In this document: positions 1 to 13,941 of the stretch, in pieces
Layout of the letters: every line of letters starts with the position of its first letter
How positions within the stretch are numbered: the first letter of the stretch is position 1
Source: Latrodectus hesperus
Taxonomy: Eukaryota; Arthropoda; Arachnida; Araneae; Theridiidae
Assembly (NCBI GenBank): GCA_037975125.1
Contig: CM075853.1
Span: 72,022,109-72,086,108, forward strand
Reading direction: 5' to 3'
DNA length: 64,000 nucleotides
Notes under the pieces: model-generated
Seen by the model: only the letters and a program-made list of their open reading frames with translations
Told to the model about the DNA's origin: nothing
Database searches by the model: none
Position numbers and translations under genes: made by a program

Positions 1-193
1 ACTTGCTTGGTTTTGGGTTTTCATTGTTTACTTATTATATTTTCTTCCTCTTTTTTGGCTTTAAGGAGCATTTGGATAAAAATTGAAGATTTTTTTTTTC
101 TTCTTCATAACATTAAGAAAACATCCTTTTATCAACAAGGAGAGTTGATGAAACTTTCAAAACAAGTGCATGGATAAATAAATAAGGATTTCC

Positions 194-1342
<1,149 letters not shown>

Positions 1343-1353
1343 TAATGAAAGTT

Positions 1354-2050
1354 ACAAAAATAAAAATATCGGAATTCCAATACTAAATACCTATGCCAAA
1401 GAAACAATATTAAAAAGATAATAAATATTAATTAAAGATAAACAAATATGCAAAAAATTAAAGCATATTGAGAAACTTAATGTGAAAAACAGCAACAGAA
1501 AGCCTAAAATTTTAAATTCTGATTTAAAGTAAGAATTAAATTATTATTAAATTAAGTAATTAATGATGTAAATTCCTGTAAAATATTAACAAATTATAAA
1601 AAATTTTTCAAAAAACAAGCGAATAATTTGAGTTAAGAACAAGTGAAGGGAAACATTTTTGTAATATAAAATTATATAAGTACAAAAATTGCAAAAATAT
1701 CTTTATTCCAATACTTTGTGCTTCAGCAACAAAAGTAACAGGATGATGAAGATTGATTAATTAATTAAAGGTAAATAACGTATAAAAATTATAATATATT
1801 GAGGCTTTTAATGTAAAAAGCAAGATCTATAAAACCTAAAAATATTAATTTTGATTTAAAGTAAATTTTTTCAGAAATTTTTTAACAAAATACATTGGGA
1901 AATTTTTGCTTGAAGGACTAGCTTGTAAAAAAGAACTGGAAATAAATAAAATATTCAAGTAAAGAAAGTTTAAAAAATCTTATATTCAAGTACTATGTAT
2001 TAAAGCCACAATAGTAAAAAGGTGGTAATTTATATAAGACAGAAAAATTT
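1354..2050. repeat. Diverged tandem repeat, about three units
   Basis: Similar blocks recur in the same order. An ATTCCAATACT-like start is seen near 1372, 1709 and (worn) 1985. In the first two units it is followed by ATTAATTAAAG, then ATATTGAG, then TTAATGTAAAAAG-like sequence, and finally TTTGATTTAAAGTAA. The spacing is about 340 then 275 bases, so unit length varies. The units are old and A+T-rich; no coding content is visible. They could equally be two or three remnants of one interspersed repeat. Confidence 0.55.
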
Positions 2051-2358
2051 ATGAAATGTTTTCCCTGGTCTCTTCAATGTGACTGCTGCAGAACACATCA
2101 TTACAAATTCACAACAAAAAAGCAAGGGCCTTTTTTTACATATGAATGTTATCATGTGATTACTACGGTAAAATATTTTGCTATAACATTTATTGACAAT
2201 TACATCTAATGTACTGAAAGATCATATTTTTACTCGGAAAAAAGACATTTTTCTTATGCATTTTTTAAATAATAGCAACCATTTTAACTAAATAACTCTT
2301 GAAAATTATCATGCGAAATCATATCAAATTACTTAAAAATAAAACCAGTTAAAACCAA

Positions 2359-2361
<3 letters not shown>

Positions 2362-2440
<79 letters not shown>
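2362..2440. repeat. (TA)n microsatellite array
   Basis: About 80 bases of uninterrupted TA. It lies about 150 bases left of a Tc1-like terminus at 2588. Confidence 0.98.
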
Positions 2441-2442
<2 letters not shown>

Positions 2443-2587
2443 TTTATTTATATTCAGATTATTTAGGTATATAATTTATTATAAGCATATTATAAGCACT
2501 TGATTATATATTATAAACAAATGATTATTAAATTATTTTATTCATTTACCTCAGTTCGTTACTCACAAACCCACTATTTTGCTTATA

Positions 2588-3350
2588 CAGGTGGTTATCA
2601 AAGTAACGGAAACACCTGCGAATAAAAGTGACATTTAAGAATGCGGTTAATAAGCATTGAAATATAATTTTAGCTACAGGATTTTTTTAAATATATAAAA
2701 GTTTATATAATAATGAAAGGTAGCTTTAGTGAAGTATTGTATGCATTTTGCATTGTAGCTTTGTATGTAATAGTAAAATGTAACATAAGTAAAGTTGTGA
2801 AATATTTCATGCTCTTTGCGAAAAACTTAGAATGTTTAGCTTCTACATAGACAGAATTTTTTTGACAAAAGTGTAAAATATCAAATATCACCGATTTTTA
2901 TAGAGACCATATTGTAGAATCTGACTAGCACGCACAGGAGCAACTGTGATATTGATTCATCCAATCCTTTAATCGTTTCTAGAAGCACATATTTAAGGTT
3001 TTGCGAGCGTACAAATAGCGCGATTAGGCAAACAGGACAAAGCAAAATGTTGGATGATCGAAGAAGCCGAGTGAAAATGACCAATGGGTATTGAAACGAT
3101 TTACAATGTCTATAAAAGAAACTACGGCTCCCAAAGTGATTACAGAGTCCAATCAGAGCTTGAAACCTTCATCGTTAATAAACACTTTTTGGAGGTACGT
3201 TTATAAGCTTGGTCCAGGGCCTTGGTCTATTATCATTAAAAGTCCTCATACGGTATCAATTATTTTAACTTGCTGCTGTATTTCACAAACAATTTCCACA
3301 CGTCTATCTTTCACAGCAATGGATCATGAAAAATATGCATTAATGTTTTG
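2588..3350 (+). mobile_element. Tc1-like transposon relic, 5' half
   Basis: A Tc1-type terminus (CAGGTGGTTATCAAAGTAAC) begins directly after a TA dinucleotide, the standard target of this family. About 400 bases downstream on the same strand, conceptual frames between about 3020 and 3220 resemble the N-terminal helix-turn-helix region of Tc1 transposases: an ANRTKQ-like stretch, then KRFTMSIKETTAPKV, ITESNQSL and RYVYKLG. The reading frame is broken upstream, and no DDE catalytic core or right terminus was found, so the copy is truncated or heavily worn. Tc1 transposases are nuclear enzymes that cut at the inverted repeats and reinsert at TA. The match is by eye to the family pattern, so the family is fairly secure but the exact limits are not. 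Confidence 0.5.
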
Positions 3351-3555
3351 AATTCTTTTCAAAGAAAGAATTATGGCTTAAGAGTAAGGTACATAGATAA
3401 AAAATAGAAATATTTAAAATATCAACAGGAGAATGTGAATTATAAATATCAGAATATTTAATTTTAATATTACAGAATATTTTTATTCAGATTGAAAAAA
3501 ATCTGAAATTTTTTAACCCACACTTCCATAAAAATGTGAGATTTCTTTCAGTTTT

Positions 3556-3885
3556 TTAAAGATCCCTCGTAGTCCAATAGGGAATTTGTTTCCCTACTTC
3601 AAAAGGATGCCATGAATTTTTCTGCTGTTGCAGTGGTGTCACGTATCTATCTTCGATAGTTTCCAAAATAAAAGGAACTGTGAGTTGCTTTCTAATTACC
3701 CATCTTTTTTCTTGAAGCAACAAAATAGAGTCTATATTCTTTATATTAGGTACGTATTTATTTCTGTAGTTTATTTTAGACTTAGAGTATAACGTATTTG
3801 AGTAAAAGTTGACTACAAATTCAGTTTGTTTTTTAGAATAATTTTTATCGGACAAGCATATGAAAAAGTTTATAAAAGAAAACAA
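3556..3885 (-). CDS. Coding-like minus-strand frame, unrecognised (possible terminal exon or gene relic)
   Basis: An open frame of 109 codons in A+T-rich DNA. Its first half (about residues 1-45) is Phe/Asn/Lys-rich and could be chance or intron. From about residue 46 the composition becomes protein-like, with the motifs LLQEKRWVIRKQL, TVPFILETIEDRYVTPLQQQ and a tail ending GKQIPYWTTRDL before the stop. This suggests a terminal exon of about 190 bases whose acceptor lies near 3750, or a decayed fragment of a mobile-element protein. I do not recognise the family. No poly(A) signal or partner exon was identified, and the frame lies just downstream of the Tc1 relic on the opposite strand. The function is unknown. 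Confidence 0.25.
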   Translation of the reverse strand: MFSFINFFICLSDKNYSKKQTEFVVNFYSNTLYSKSKINYRNKYVPNIKNIDSILLLQEKRWVIRKQLTVPFILETIEDRYVTPLQQQKNSWHPFEVGKQIPYWTTRDL

Positions 3886-6800
3886 TCAAATCAAATACTA
3901 ACAAAAAATACTAAACACATGCATATATTTGAAAAAAAAATTTTTTTTTCATTTCAGAATGGCATGTTTTTTCAAAATTAAAAAAGGAAGATAGCACTCT
4001 CTAGTGAATCCTTCGATATTGCAATAGATACCACAATTGTTCTCCGGAGTCAACCGTCGAATTGAGTTCTTCAGAGTAATTGTTTCATTCTAATAATTAC
4101 ATGCTCTACTTTTATTGTCCCACGATATTTGGAATAAAATTATCTTTTTGGAGTCTGCATGTATATTTGTCAGTATTCTGGATTTTTTGACTTATGTATG
4201 CGATTCACTATCTATCAATGGTCCAGGTCTCATGCTCTAATGTTGTAAAATTTTCAGCTGTCAAAGTATTCGCTCCTCGATGTCAAATATTTTTGATTTG
4301 AATGATGTGAGTTCTCACATAACGCTTGCAAGATTTACAAGGATTTCAAGTGATTAAAGTAACATAACTTTAATTATAGTAAGAAACATGAACATTGCTT
4401 TAAAGTTCTTGGGCATTTATCTATATATCGGGCATATAAGTATCAGAGGGCACGTGCCATAAATATACAAGAAGAGGGTACAATTTGATTTGACACCATA
4501 ATATCACTACTAAAATGTTAATGAAACTTTTCATAATTAACAAATTTATAGATTTTTTAATAAATTATAATTTAGTTTTGAATACCAAAGTTAAACTGTT
4601 GTTATGAAAAATTTATCAATGGAAATAATATGGTATGTATAATACAATTTTTTTCTTGCAATCTAATGAAATTTTCTATTCAATTATTATTACATGATTT
4701 TTCATATTTTAAAAGGAAAGTAACTGAAATTTTCTTCTATAGCTACCATTTTAAGTTGATGTGCCACTGACTCTGCGAGAGATAAAAACAGCGAATTTAT
4801 ACTATTGGTTACCTAAAGGTCAATTAAATTGAAAATATAAATTATCTTTATCAAATCAAAGCAATACGAAATGATTACTTTAGTGACAACAGTAAAAAAA
4901 CTTGAAATTTCTAATTTGATTGTTGCCAGAACTGACTGATCGCCGACATCTTGATCATTGCACATTTTGGATTCAAATTATATTCCGAATGACTAAAACA
5001 AAAGCAAAGCGAAAGCTAGATAATGAATGAGCCGTTTTTTATCTGAATTTTTTTTTTATTTCCTTCCTTTGAAACAATGAATTTTTTCAATAAATAAAAT
5101 AATTACTTTGGAGATACATATTTTGATAATTTTATCATAAATTGTTATCCCTTCCTTAGACCAAACCTATTGTTAAATATTACTACCCCTTCCTCACATA
5201 ATTTTCTGAAACATTATATGTTTTTATTTTTTAAATTATTTTCTTTTAGCTAAAAAATTTACTAAATGTTTTTTAAACATCTCAATTTGACAACTATTGT
5301 TTCATTTTACTCTTTTTTTTCTTTTAGTCATCAATCATCTCTCTATGTGTTTCGTAATGGACATATATTCAAAGAAAATGTTTTATTTCCCATTGAAAAT
5401 ATGAGTTTTTTACGATGAATACTCCTTAAAAAAAGCTCATACTGTGTTATTCCATTAACTGAAAATTAGTAAATTTGATCTCACTGAGATAGATACACTT
5501 ATTATTTTAGATTTATTTGATTACAACTCATAAAATACATTTCAAATAAATACGGTTTATTTCTTCAAAAAGTTAATTTGTATTTTTAAGACAACAGAAT
5601 CAGAAATTTAGATGCAGATTTTTATGTAATAATATTTTTAATGTAATTTTGTTTCTCCTCCACGTCTTACAACTGATGGTGAATTTAAAACTATTTTTTT
5701 TCAGAAGATATAAAGCTTATTCAGAATTAAGATGGCCACTTGTGTATGAGGAACTAACTTACTGCTCTTACTTCGTTAAAAGAATCTTTTACAGCTTGTA
5801 GGAAATTATCTTTAAAGACATGAATCTATGGCAATGTCTTTAAAGACTACCCAATTGGTGACAGATACATTGGAATGATATATATATTTTTAAAAAAAAT
5901 ATGAACTCAGCAAAAAAATTTGCTATGTTCATCATTCAACTTTGGACTTTTTGTACGACATTCAAAATCATTCGCACACAAGTAAAAATAAATAAATAAA
6001 TAAAAATGAAAATAGTTACCACGCTCGAATTTTTTTATATTCTCAGCACATTTTGCTAAATCTTTATTAGAGCCATCTTTACAGTAACATCGTGGCTCTC
6101 ATAAATAAGTTCCCACGTTGGATCCTAGACCTCGTGGAACAATGGGAGATAAATATTGATTTTCTGCAAGTACATCGTCCGGGTTCTTTGAAATTTTCTG
6201 GGATTCCTCCCTGGTGGCACTGACCATGTCCACTATTTATAAGAAATTCTTCCAAAAAGACAAACATGGCTTGTAGAATCCTTACAATTATTCTTTTGCC
6301 TTTAAGGTTGTTCAATAATAAGTGACGTCAAATTATATTTGTGATGAAAGACAAATAACTCGAACGCTAACAGTCTACTACCAAATATGCCACCGACAAA
6401 AATTAAACACGTAGAAGAAAATGATAATTTTTGGAAGTCAATTTAAATGAAGGAAAATGCAAGATTATTTGATGACTAATAATACCTTACTCTGAAGTAG
6501 TTGATTACTTAACAGAAAATATGGTCAAGCACTATAAATTTTGTATGCAAATGAGGAATGTTCACACATCATATTATTTATTAAAGATACAAAAAAATGA
6601 AAACGACGTACATATATTATAGTATGTCGTTTATTTATTTATTGTTTTTATTTTAAATTTTCTTGTTGCAGATAACATTTTGAACGTCCTATTACAATTT
6701 ATGGTACTTTTAGGTTATCTTAAGTAATAATAAAACAAAGTACAAAATAACACAAACTCAGTAACAAACACAAACACAATAGTAAAAATAAAACGAACTC

Positions 6801-7480
6801 AGTTTAGTAATTCTTTGTCTTATTCTATTAACAAATATATGTGGTTTTTTTCTGCCAATCAAAGTTGCACCTAATAATTTGATATGTTTTGCAGCCTAGT
6901 AAATTATTAAAAGATTATACATATTTATCTACACTTGCATTCCTTTTTGATGCCACTTTTTACTAATATGTGACATAGTTGTCCTCTCAGCAATACGACG
7001 CAGCAATAATTGCAGGTTTTTGGATATTTTGCTATTTAAAATAAGAGCATCATTTGCAAATGAAATTTCAATTTATGTATTTCGTGAAACCAGACAAAGA
7101 AATGCATATTAAACATGTTATGAAAATACTTTATGCGAGCAAATTTTGTATACAGAATTTTGAATTTTATTTTAAAATTCAGGCAAATTACAGACTTGTT
7201 AAACAGATTTTAATGAAATTCGACTTACAACAGGTTGATATGAAATAAGCAACTAAATAATCTATTCATCATTATAATATGCATTCATAATCATGTATGG
7301 CATTCATCAAAATCTGAAGGTATGGAATGTTACATAATTAAAAGTAGATGTTGGTTAATAGAGAGTATGGTTCCTTCTTGCGAGTATGCTAATTTATATT
7401 GCAAAAAAAAAAAAAGGCAGTTTTCTGAGCTCCAGTGCCAATTTTTTTTAGTTTTTCTCTAAAACTTCTGAAAATTCATT
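3886..7480. other. A+T-rich stretch, no assignable gene
   Basis: Mostly featureless. A somewhat G+C-richer patch at about 6060-6330 gives a 78-codon minus-strand frame that resembles nothing I know. A perfect TGACGTCA (CRE-type) octamer lies at 6323-6330, which may be chance. A 64-codon plus frame at 7054-7248 has a composition like the background. Confidence 0.5.
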
Positions 7481-7648
7481 TCTTAAATCTTGGATATTTC
7501 TGAGAGGAAGCTTGAGAGTTCGAGTTCTCTCTTTAACAGTAAGTGACATCGAACACGGGATGAATTGTTCCAAAAAGCAGTATCCTATTTCTAGGCCAAG
7601 GTAAGCCCATAAAAGAGAAGTATTTCAATTTTTTTTAAAAAACCCCTT

Positions 7649-7844
7649 TGTTAAGAACTATTTTCTTGAAGGCGGAGCCACTGCTGCCGTCGTTCGAATC
7701 TGTAAATAGTCTTCTCTACTTGTCTTTGTGTTTTACCCTCTCGAAGGAGCACATCTCGATTGCTCCTGTAATTTTCAGTCTAATTTTATGATTTGTATGT
7801 GTTGTTTTAATAAACATGAGAAAACGTATTTCTAGATTATTTCA
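7649..7844 (+). mobile_element. Possible solo or 5' LTR of an LTR retrotransposon
   Basis: A 196-base block, clearly G+C-richer than its flanks, begins TGTTAAGAAC and ends TTATTTCA, the TG...CA form of LTRs. It contains an AATAAA signal near 7809, late in the block as expected for the R region. It is followed by GTTTTGAACCAGGGCACC, which could be the start of an internal region, although no primer-binding site was proven. No gag or pol sequence follows, because the piggyBac relic starts within about 270 bases. No flanking target duplication was seen. It may instead be a 3' UTR or another repeat. Confidence 0.35.
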
Positions 7845-9270
7845 GTTTTGAACCAGGGCACCAAATAATAGATTGCAAAAATCTTGATCGAAAGCATTCT
7901 CATTATTGGTTAATGATATGTTTCACCCTTATCTACCGTGGTTCGCTCCTTAGTAGAACCGATTTTCACACAGGCGAGCGCAGTTAAACTGTGTATAGGA
8001 GGAAATGAGAAGACACGCTTTCTATTCTAATTGTTTACTTTTACTAAATAAGAAAAAAAAATGCAAAATTTAAAGTATAAAGTAAATACAGGATGAAAAT
8101 CTGTTACAATTTATGTGTAATGTGATATATTTTGAAATATGGTCGGACACATAAGCCAACATCACATTCAGTGCATTGATTACGGGATTCACTTCGAATT
8201 TTTTTCTTAGAACAAACAATACATTTTCTCGATGCATTTTTTTTGAAGAGATTGATGGTACTATGTCCGGAAAGTGTCTAGCAATAAGTCGCAATGGGCA
8301 GTCACTTTACAATTTTTGTCGTTTAATGGGTTGTGGTGCAATAACATAGTGTTTCTCAATTATGCGTTCTACTAAATTCGTGTGGAAATTAAAACTATCC
8401 ATGTTTGGGAGTTATTTTTTCTGTAATATGAAGGTATTACAAATAGCCATATATAACATAATAGCGAAATATTCTCACACAATACCTCTTCTGTCTTTTT
8501 CAAGTTGTTGGATAACAAACTTATATAGTGCCTGTTCCGCTCTATATATCTAACCCATTTTCAAGTTATGATCTATGACAATAGCTGATTTTGTAATTTT
8601 TTGTAGCTTTCAGAGCACTTTGCTGTATGGATAGAGCTAAGAAGTTATACATATTTTTTTGTCACGCCATTTCAATACCGTAATTTTGCCTCTTTGAAAA
8701 GCGACAATTTCACCTTTCTTCAAAGCAAGTTTCTTGAAATTTTCCTGCAAATCACGTCGATTAAGACGAAGGGTTCCATATACGTCAGTGTATTTTGGAT
8801 AAAAAGGTCAGCTAATTCTGGTGAGAGATGGAAATTATCTGCAATTACATAATAATCTTTTTCCCAAAAAAGATCCAACAAGCGTCATCACAATCGTATT
8901 GTGAATATATCCTGATTTTGCTTCAGCAAGTGTAAACAGTTTTACTCCTAAACGAGCTCTTTCCAATGGTACCATGTATCCAATTATATGTATGGTAACC
9001 CAGACAGCCTGACTTTGAAGAGCTTCAAACTTTTATCAATGCTAAATCTCTTTCGGGTGTATAGAAAGTTGAAAATTTCTTCATCAAGTCAGAAAAAACC
9101 GGCCTTATTTTTCTAAGTTTTGGATTTGAATGTGAATTTTCGTCAGAATTATCACTATCAGAAAAGTGTAGGAACATCATTATCAGCAGGAAAAGATTTC
9201 TACTCATGAATTTCCCAAAAATTGGAGTTTCGATCAGTTTATTTTTAGACCAATAAAGAGCAATCTTTAT

Positions 9271-9314
9271 AGATTTTACCATTATCCCTTGAAGATTTTA
9301 CCATTATCCCTTGA
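9271..9314. repeat. Perfect 22-bp tandem duplication inside the piggyBac relic
   Basis: The unit at 9271-9292 is repeated exactly at 9293-9314. Because 22 is not a multiple of three, it shifts the transposase frame just upstream of the YWS motif. The identity of the units suggests a fairly recent event. Confidence 0.9.
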
Positions 9315-9509
9315 AAAATCTTTATACCTAAAAAAACGTATATTTCCTTTGAATCAGTTGGATACCATACACTTTATTCTTGATTTCTTTTTACTAGGAT
9401 GTTTCTTGATATGTTGGTCCGCAAAATATATATAGGGTTCGAAACATCAGTTATATTTCTCTGTATTCCTGACTGTCCCGAAAATGGAAAGCGGGGAAGC
9501 GGCACATTG

Positions 9510-9549
9510 GACATCATTGGATATGAAAAATTTCATATCCAATGATGTC
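9510..9549. repeat. Perfect 19-bp inverted repeat (hairpin)
   Basis: The left arm 9510-9528 and right arm 9531-9549 are exact reverse complements separated by two bases (core GGATATGAAA/TTTCATATCC). It lies in the N-terminal part of the piggyBac relic, where it adds sequence a normal transposase would not have. Confidence 0.9.
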
Positions 9550-9829
9550 TAATACTCCAAATAGTCGCATTTAGAATCTTCTTCATCAACCGACGCTTCT
9601 CATTCTGAAGATGAAAGAAAATAGTCATTTACCTAACTGCCCTCACTATCAGGCATATTGGGCGAAAAATAAAATAAAAGTTTTTCTTATAACATACTGT
9701 AACGAAAATGGAACTAAAGAGTTACAAACTATTCGAAACATAAAAATAACTGCAAAATCTGGAATAAGCAACAGCTTCCCCCGTTCCAAGAAATATTCCC
9801 CTCTCCAAATCGCCCCTTCTTCTTTGAAA

Positions 9830-10054
9830 TAGGTAGGTCCATCGTAAACAATGTCAAGGACATTCTATTGCATTCCAAACCATGGGTCTAGCTACTGGCA
9901 GCAGCGCAATGCAGAGAAGCGTATTTCGGAAAGGCGTATATATGAGTCCGGAGTAGTCAATCGCATCGATTTAGCGAATGGTACATATATATATACGCCA
10001 GCAGCCGGCAAGGAGTTGAAATTATTAACATATCAAATGACATTTACGATTTAA
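9830..10054. other. G+C-richer segment, unassigned
   Basis: About 200 bases of higher G+C sequence carrying a 67-codon plus-strand frame from an ATG at 9851. No family was recognised. It may be the 5' flank of the piggyBac element (upstream of the relic on the minus strand) or an unrelated repeat. A (TA)5 run in its middle could act as a TATA-like element on either strand, but there is no further support. Confidence 0.3.
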
Positions 10055-10059
10055 TTTCA

Positions 10060-13000
10060 AGTATTTCTTTTTTTTCTTTAAAAAACTCTGCCTTTATTCT
10101 AAAGCAGGTGTAACAAATAAATCAATGCTTGTGACTTTTCCTATGGAAATAGTCTATTACATGAATTATATTGATCAGAGATTCAAATATATATTAAATA
10201 CGTCAAATAATCATTTTAAAATCTCGGTATTTTGATAAGAACATCACATTACACGACTTAATTAAAAAACAAACCATGTATTATTCGTAAATTTATTCAG
10301 TCCTTGTTCATCAAAAATTCGAAAAAATATTCTTTGAAATATAATTTACATATGTTTATTATATTATTAGTCAAGTACTATTTTTGATGTACTATACAAG
10401 TAGAACTTGCAGATTAGACTCCATATTATTACACATATCCAGCCACAAATTGCAATTCAAACGCGAGAAATGTCAAACTATAGAACAGAGCGCTGACTAT
10501 TTTGGTGACTTTTTGGCAAAAAAATTTTAATGTTAAAAGAAAAATTTTAATGCTATCAAGTATTTTTTTTCAATGTATGATATATTTATTTACTTTATGA
10601 TCATCTCTATTATCAACTGCCTCCATCTCTTTTTGCCAGCTACGGCCAAAATTTTTTTAACCCAAATAATTCCTCTCAATACGACAATTTTCTGCATGGT
10701 CAAAAATCGAACACACTATCGATAAGAGAGTTGTTTTTCACCACTATGCTTCAAAAGAACACATTAATTTAACTTTAAAAAATAATATTTATATATGTTT
10801 TTTTCTCTGTTTCGGTTTCTTCAAATATACTCCCTTCTGATTGACAATGTAGGCCTTACATTTTGTTATAGTTCCAAAAAGTGAACATTTTTTCAAGAAT
10901 AAAATATATATTCATTTAGAAAACTATTTTTTTAAAAATGATTGCTTGTTTTTATTTAAAGTTCGTAAAGGAAAATTTTATTATGTTTGACTTAGTAAAG
11001 TGTAGAAATTAATTTTATATTAGAAAATTATTTAATATAAATATAAAATTTTAAAACATTTCTGAAGGACTAGTGACACACACAAATTAAAAGTGTTCGA
11101 TTACAGTTTGGTAATTCCAGAAAAAAAATTTAATGCTATAAAGGTTTTTTTTTTTCAATTTATGATTTATGTATTTGTTTCATCACTCGCAGTACATCCT
11201 ATATTTAAGTACTCTTTACCTTGTAACAAATATCTGTATTTTTTTATATGCTTGATTTTAAATTTTCCAAATTAGATGTGAATTGTTTCAGTAAGTATTA
11301 ATTGAAGTGATGGAAAAATACTTTTTTAAATGTAATAAATAATGGTTTACAAATTCTTTAATGTATTCTATCAAGCTAAATTAGTACTGTATTATAATAA
11401 ATTATTACTAATTAAATATTTTAACCCAAAATAATTAGAATATGATACAATAAAAATTTTTTATGAATAGGCTGTTGTTGGTTGTACCCATTGTATTTTA
11501 ATATATGTGTCAGTGTGACTGTTACAATGTTAAATGTCTTTTTAAGTGTATTAATTTTACCGAAAACTGTTTAATAATAATAAAGCGTATTTTAAGTCAT
11601 CAAAAAACTCTGATAAAAAGTAAATTTTATTTACATTTTTTATATTTTTCTTAATTCTTTTATTTTTCTTTTGTTTATTAATAAATTATTTCCACTTTTA
11701 ATATAACATCATTCCCAAAATTTTGATGAATTTTAGTATTAGGGACAATTGTTAAATAATTTAAATTTATTAATTGTATAGTTTCCTTTATAATCAACAA
11801 AATTCTAATGTAATTGAAATTATATTAAATCTTTATTGGGGGAAAAAGAAAATGAAAAATATGGTTATACATAATATTATGAAATTTGAATGTTAAATAA
11901 GCTCTGAATCTTAATTATAACTAACGTTATGTCAAGTTATTTCGATACGTTTTCGGCTGTTTATTTCTATTCATCAAAATTATTCAAAACAGTCTATCAA
12001 TTCGTAAATTTAATCATGGTCATGTGATGAAGTTGACTCATGAGCTTTGCCTATTTCAAGAGTAACTCCTTCCAAGAAGGATATAGTTTGTGAGATTGCT
12101 TCAGTAATAAGAACCGTCCATTTCAAAAGGATTCTTTTTTTAGTGTTATAAATTGGAAGCATTTTAAAGTTATTCTCAAAGTGTTTAATAAGCCATTGTC
12201 AATGCCTTTGTTTTGGCTCCTCTTGTCAGAAATGGGATATTTCTTGTTTTATGGAAACAGACACCTTCTCAACAAGACAATTTTCAACATAAGAACACAT
12301 CATTACCATTTTAAAAAAATGCATATTTATTTCTGCTGCATTTCCTTCAAATCATCAAATTTCTGATTAAAAGTTTTTAATTTTTCCTCATTTTGATAAT
12401 TCCACACGCAAACATGAAGATTTTCAAAATTACCCGGATTCCGTCCGAAAAAATATTTTTTTATTGAAACAAACCATTAACTTTTTTTTTTTTGTTCACA
12501 AAATGAAAATTTATTGTTACCTTTAGGTGATCTAATTTCAAACTAAATTTCTCATTAGAAAAAAACTTGATGTATATTTAAAATCTGAAAATATTTTATT
12601 GGGAAAAAATGTGTAACTCAAATTAACAGCACTTAGTGGTAGTTTAATGACTGTAGAGATAAATTTGATGAACTTTTAATGGCTAAAATAAATTATTACG
12701 CTGCTATGCATTTCTTAGTATTTATGCTACACGTAATTGATCTTTAATACAACTCACATTTAAATATTTTTTACCTTATAACAAACATAACTTCCTTAAG
12801 CTTAATTTTAAATTAAATAAAAGCGAAAAGTAAGAAATAACTTCTTTTTAAAAAGCTATCATTATAGATACAAACATGTTTTTTAATAACGAAAATTTTG
12901 ATTTATCCCACAATACTAAATTAATATAGTATATAATTAATTTAGGCTTATTAAATTTACCAACGATGAGTGAAATAAATTTCATGATTCTGCTTACGAA

Positions 13001-13550
13001 TACGATTTTGCAGATTGTGCCTGTCTTGTTATAACTTCTTGTTAATACATAATACAACGTTCAATGTTCAGATAAACAAGCATCATAATACATAATTTGA
13101 CCTAAAATAGTATATTGAAATAATGTATTTTTAAGAAGTAAAAAAAAATTATAAGTTTTTCTTTTATCACATCTTAGATTATCTCCTCATAAAAAATGAC
13201 TTTCTCTTGTAATTTTGAATTTTAGTGGCACTAAGCAGATCGTAAATTAATTATACAATTTTTAAATCGATGAAATTTTTAGCACATTTTTCTTAGTAAG
13301 ACTTTTATTACAACAAATACAGATATATTTTAAAAAAAAACAAATACACATATGAATTTTTGTGATTCACTTTTGTTTCGGTGGCATTAGAGGCATATTT
13401 TGCTTATTATTTCCTGATATAATACTTTCAGTATTTTCAGTGATATTTTCTAATAGCAGACTAAAAAACAACTGTAGTCAGAATAACAAATATTAAAACT
13501 AGAACAAAGAACAAAATTAATATGAACTCAGATAACGAAATTGAAACCAC
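10060..13550. other. A+T-rich stretch, no assignable gene
   Basis: Background sequence. Two diverged direct copies of about 70 bases are visible at about 10525-10605 and 11120-11195. They share AATTTTAATGCTAT, a T-rich tract and TCAATxTATGAT, and are probably pieces of an old repeat. No convincing open frame was found. Confidence 0.5.
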
Positions 13551-13579
13551 ATAAGTAAGTCTAAAAATCGTTCATCTCG

Positions 13580-13800
13580 TGTCTTGGTCTCCAGCATCTC
13601 TCCCACAAATGTTATGAGTTGAGTCTGGGAAATGAGGCAAATGCTTCACGTCCAATTCCTCACCTATGTTGCAGAGTGAGAAAAGAGGATTTGACAGTGG
13701 AGCAGAACATAATGCCAAAGTTGTAGCTCATTTAGCTTTACCCAGGGTGCACAGCGAGGAGGTGGATCTACGTTGCACCAAAAAACATTAATATTCTTCG
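13580..13800 (-). mobile_element. Worn non-LTR retrotransposon 3' fragment
   Basis: A G+C-richer block that on the minus strand reads LCNIGEELDVKHLPHFPD after several stops. This resembles the C-terminal zinc knuckle (CxxC...HxxxC) that ends many LINE ORF2/RNase H proteins, with two of the cysteines replaced by Phe. It lies just left of the LINE-derived element at 13942 in the same orientation but is not similar to it. The assignment rests on this one degenerate motif. Confidence 0.3.
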
Positions 13801-13941
13801 ACAAAAAACATTTAATGAGTACTTTTTTTTCTAATCCTTTCAATTTTTCAAATTTTTATCTTCTTTTCTGTTAAATGCACTCATTTTCCTATATGTTAGA
13901 ACTCGCCGTTTTTTTTTAAATTTATAACTCATTCAATACTT

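Larger units (their letters stand above)
8110..9600 (-). pseudogene. piggyBac-family transposase pseudogene
   Basis: A nearly full-length piggyBac (DDE_Tnp_1_7) transposase can be followed on the minus strand, but only by switching frames. From the N-terminal side: an acidic start near 9600; YWSKNKLIETPIFGKFMSRN and FLHFSDSD (about 9130-9260); KIRPVF and FYTPERD; an IDKSLKLF stretch near 9020 that matches the region of the first catalytic aspartate, with the usual following Glu replaced by Lys; PLERARLGVKLFTLAEA and KSGYIHNTIV (about 8880-8990); FGKRLL/IADNF-like sequence near 8840; an MGxxDRA-like motif near 8550; RLIARHFPDIVPS near 8270; and a C-terminal Cys-rich domain with KCIVCSKKK and QCTECDVGLC (8130-8240). 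Family enzymes act in the nucleus and target TTAA. Multiple frameshifts and stops make this copy dead, including a 22-bp duplication and a palindrome described separately. Termini and TTAA duplications were not identified. Confidence 0.88.

Noticed and set aside
6323..6330. TGACGTCA octamer as a CRE regulatory site (also at 37269-37276)
   Set aside because: Single octamers are expected about once in a window this size and no promoter lies nearby.
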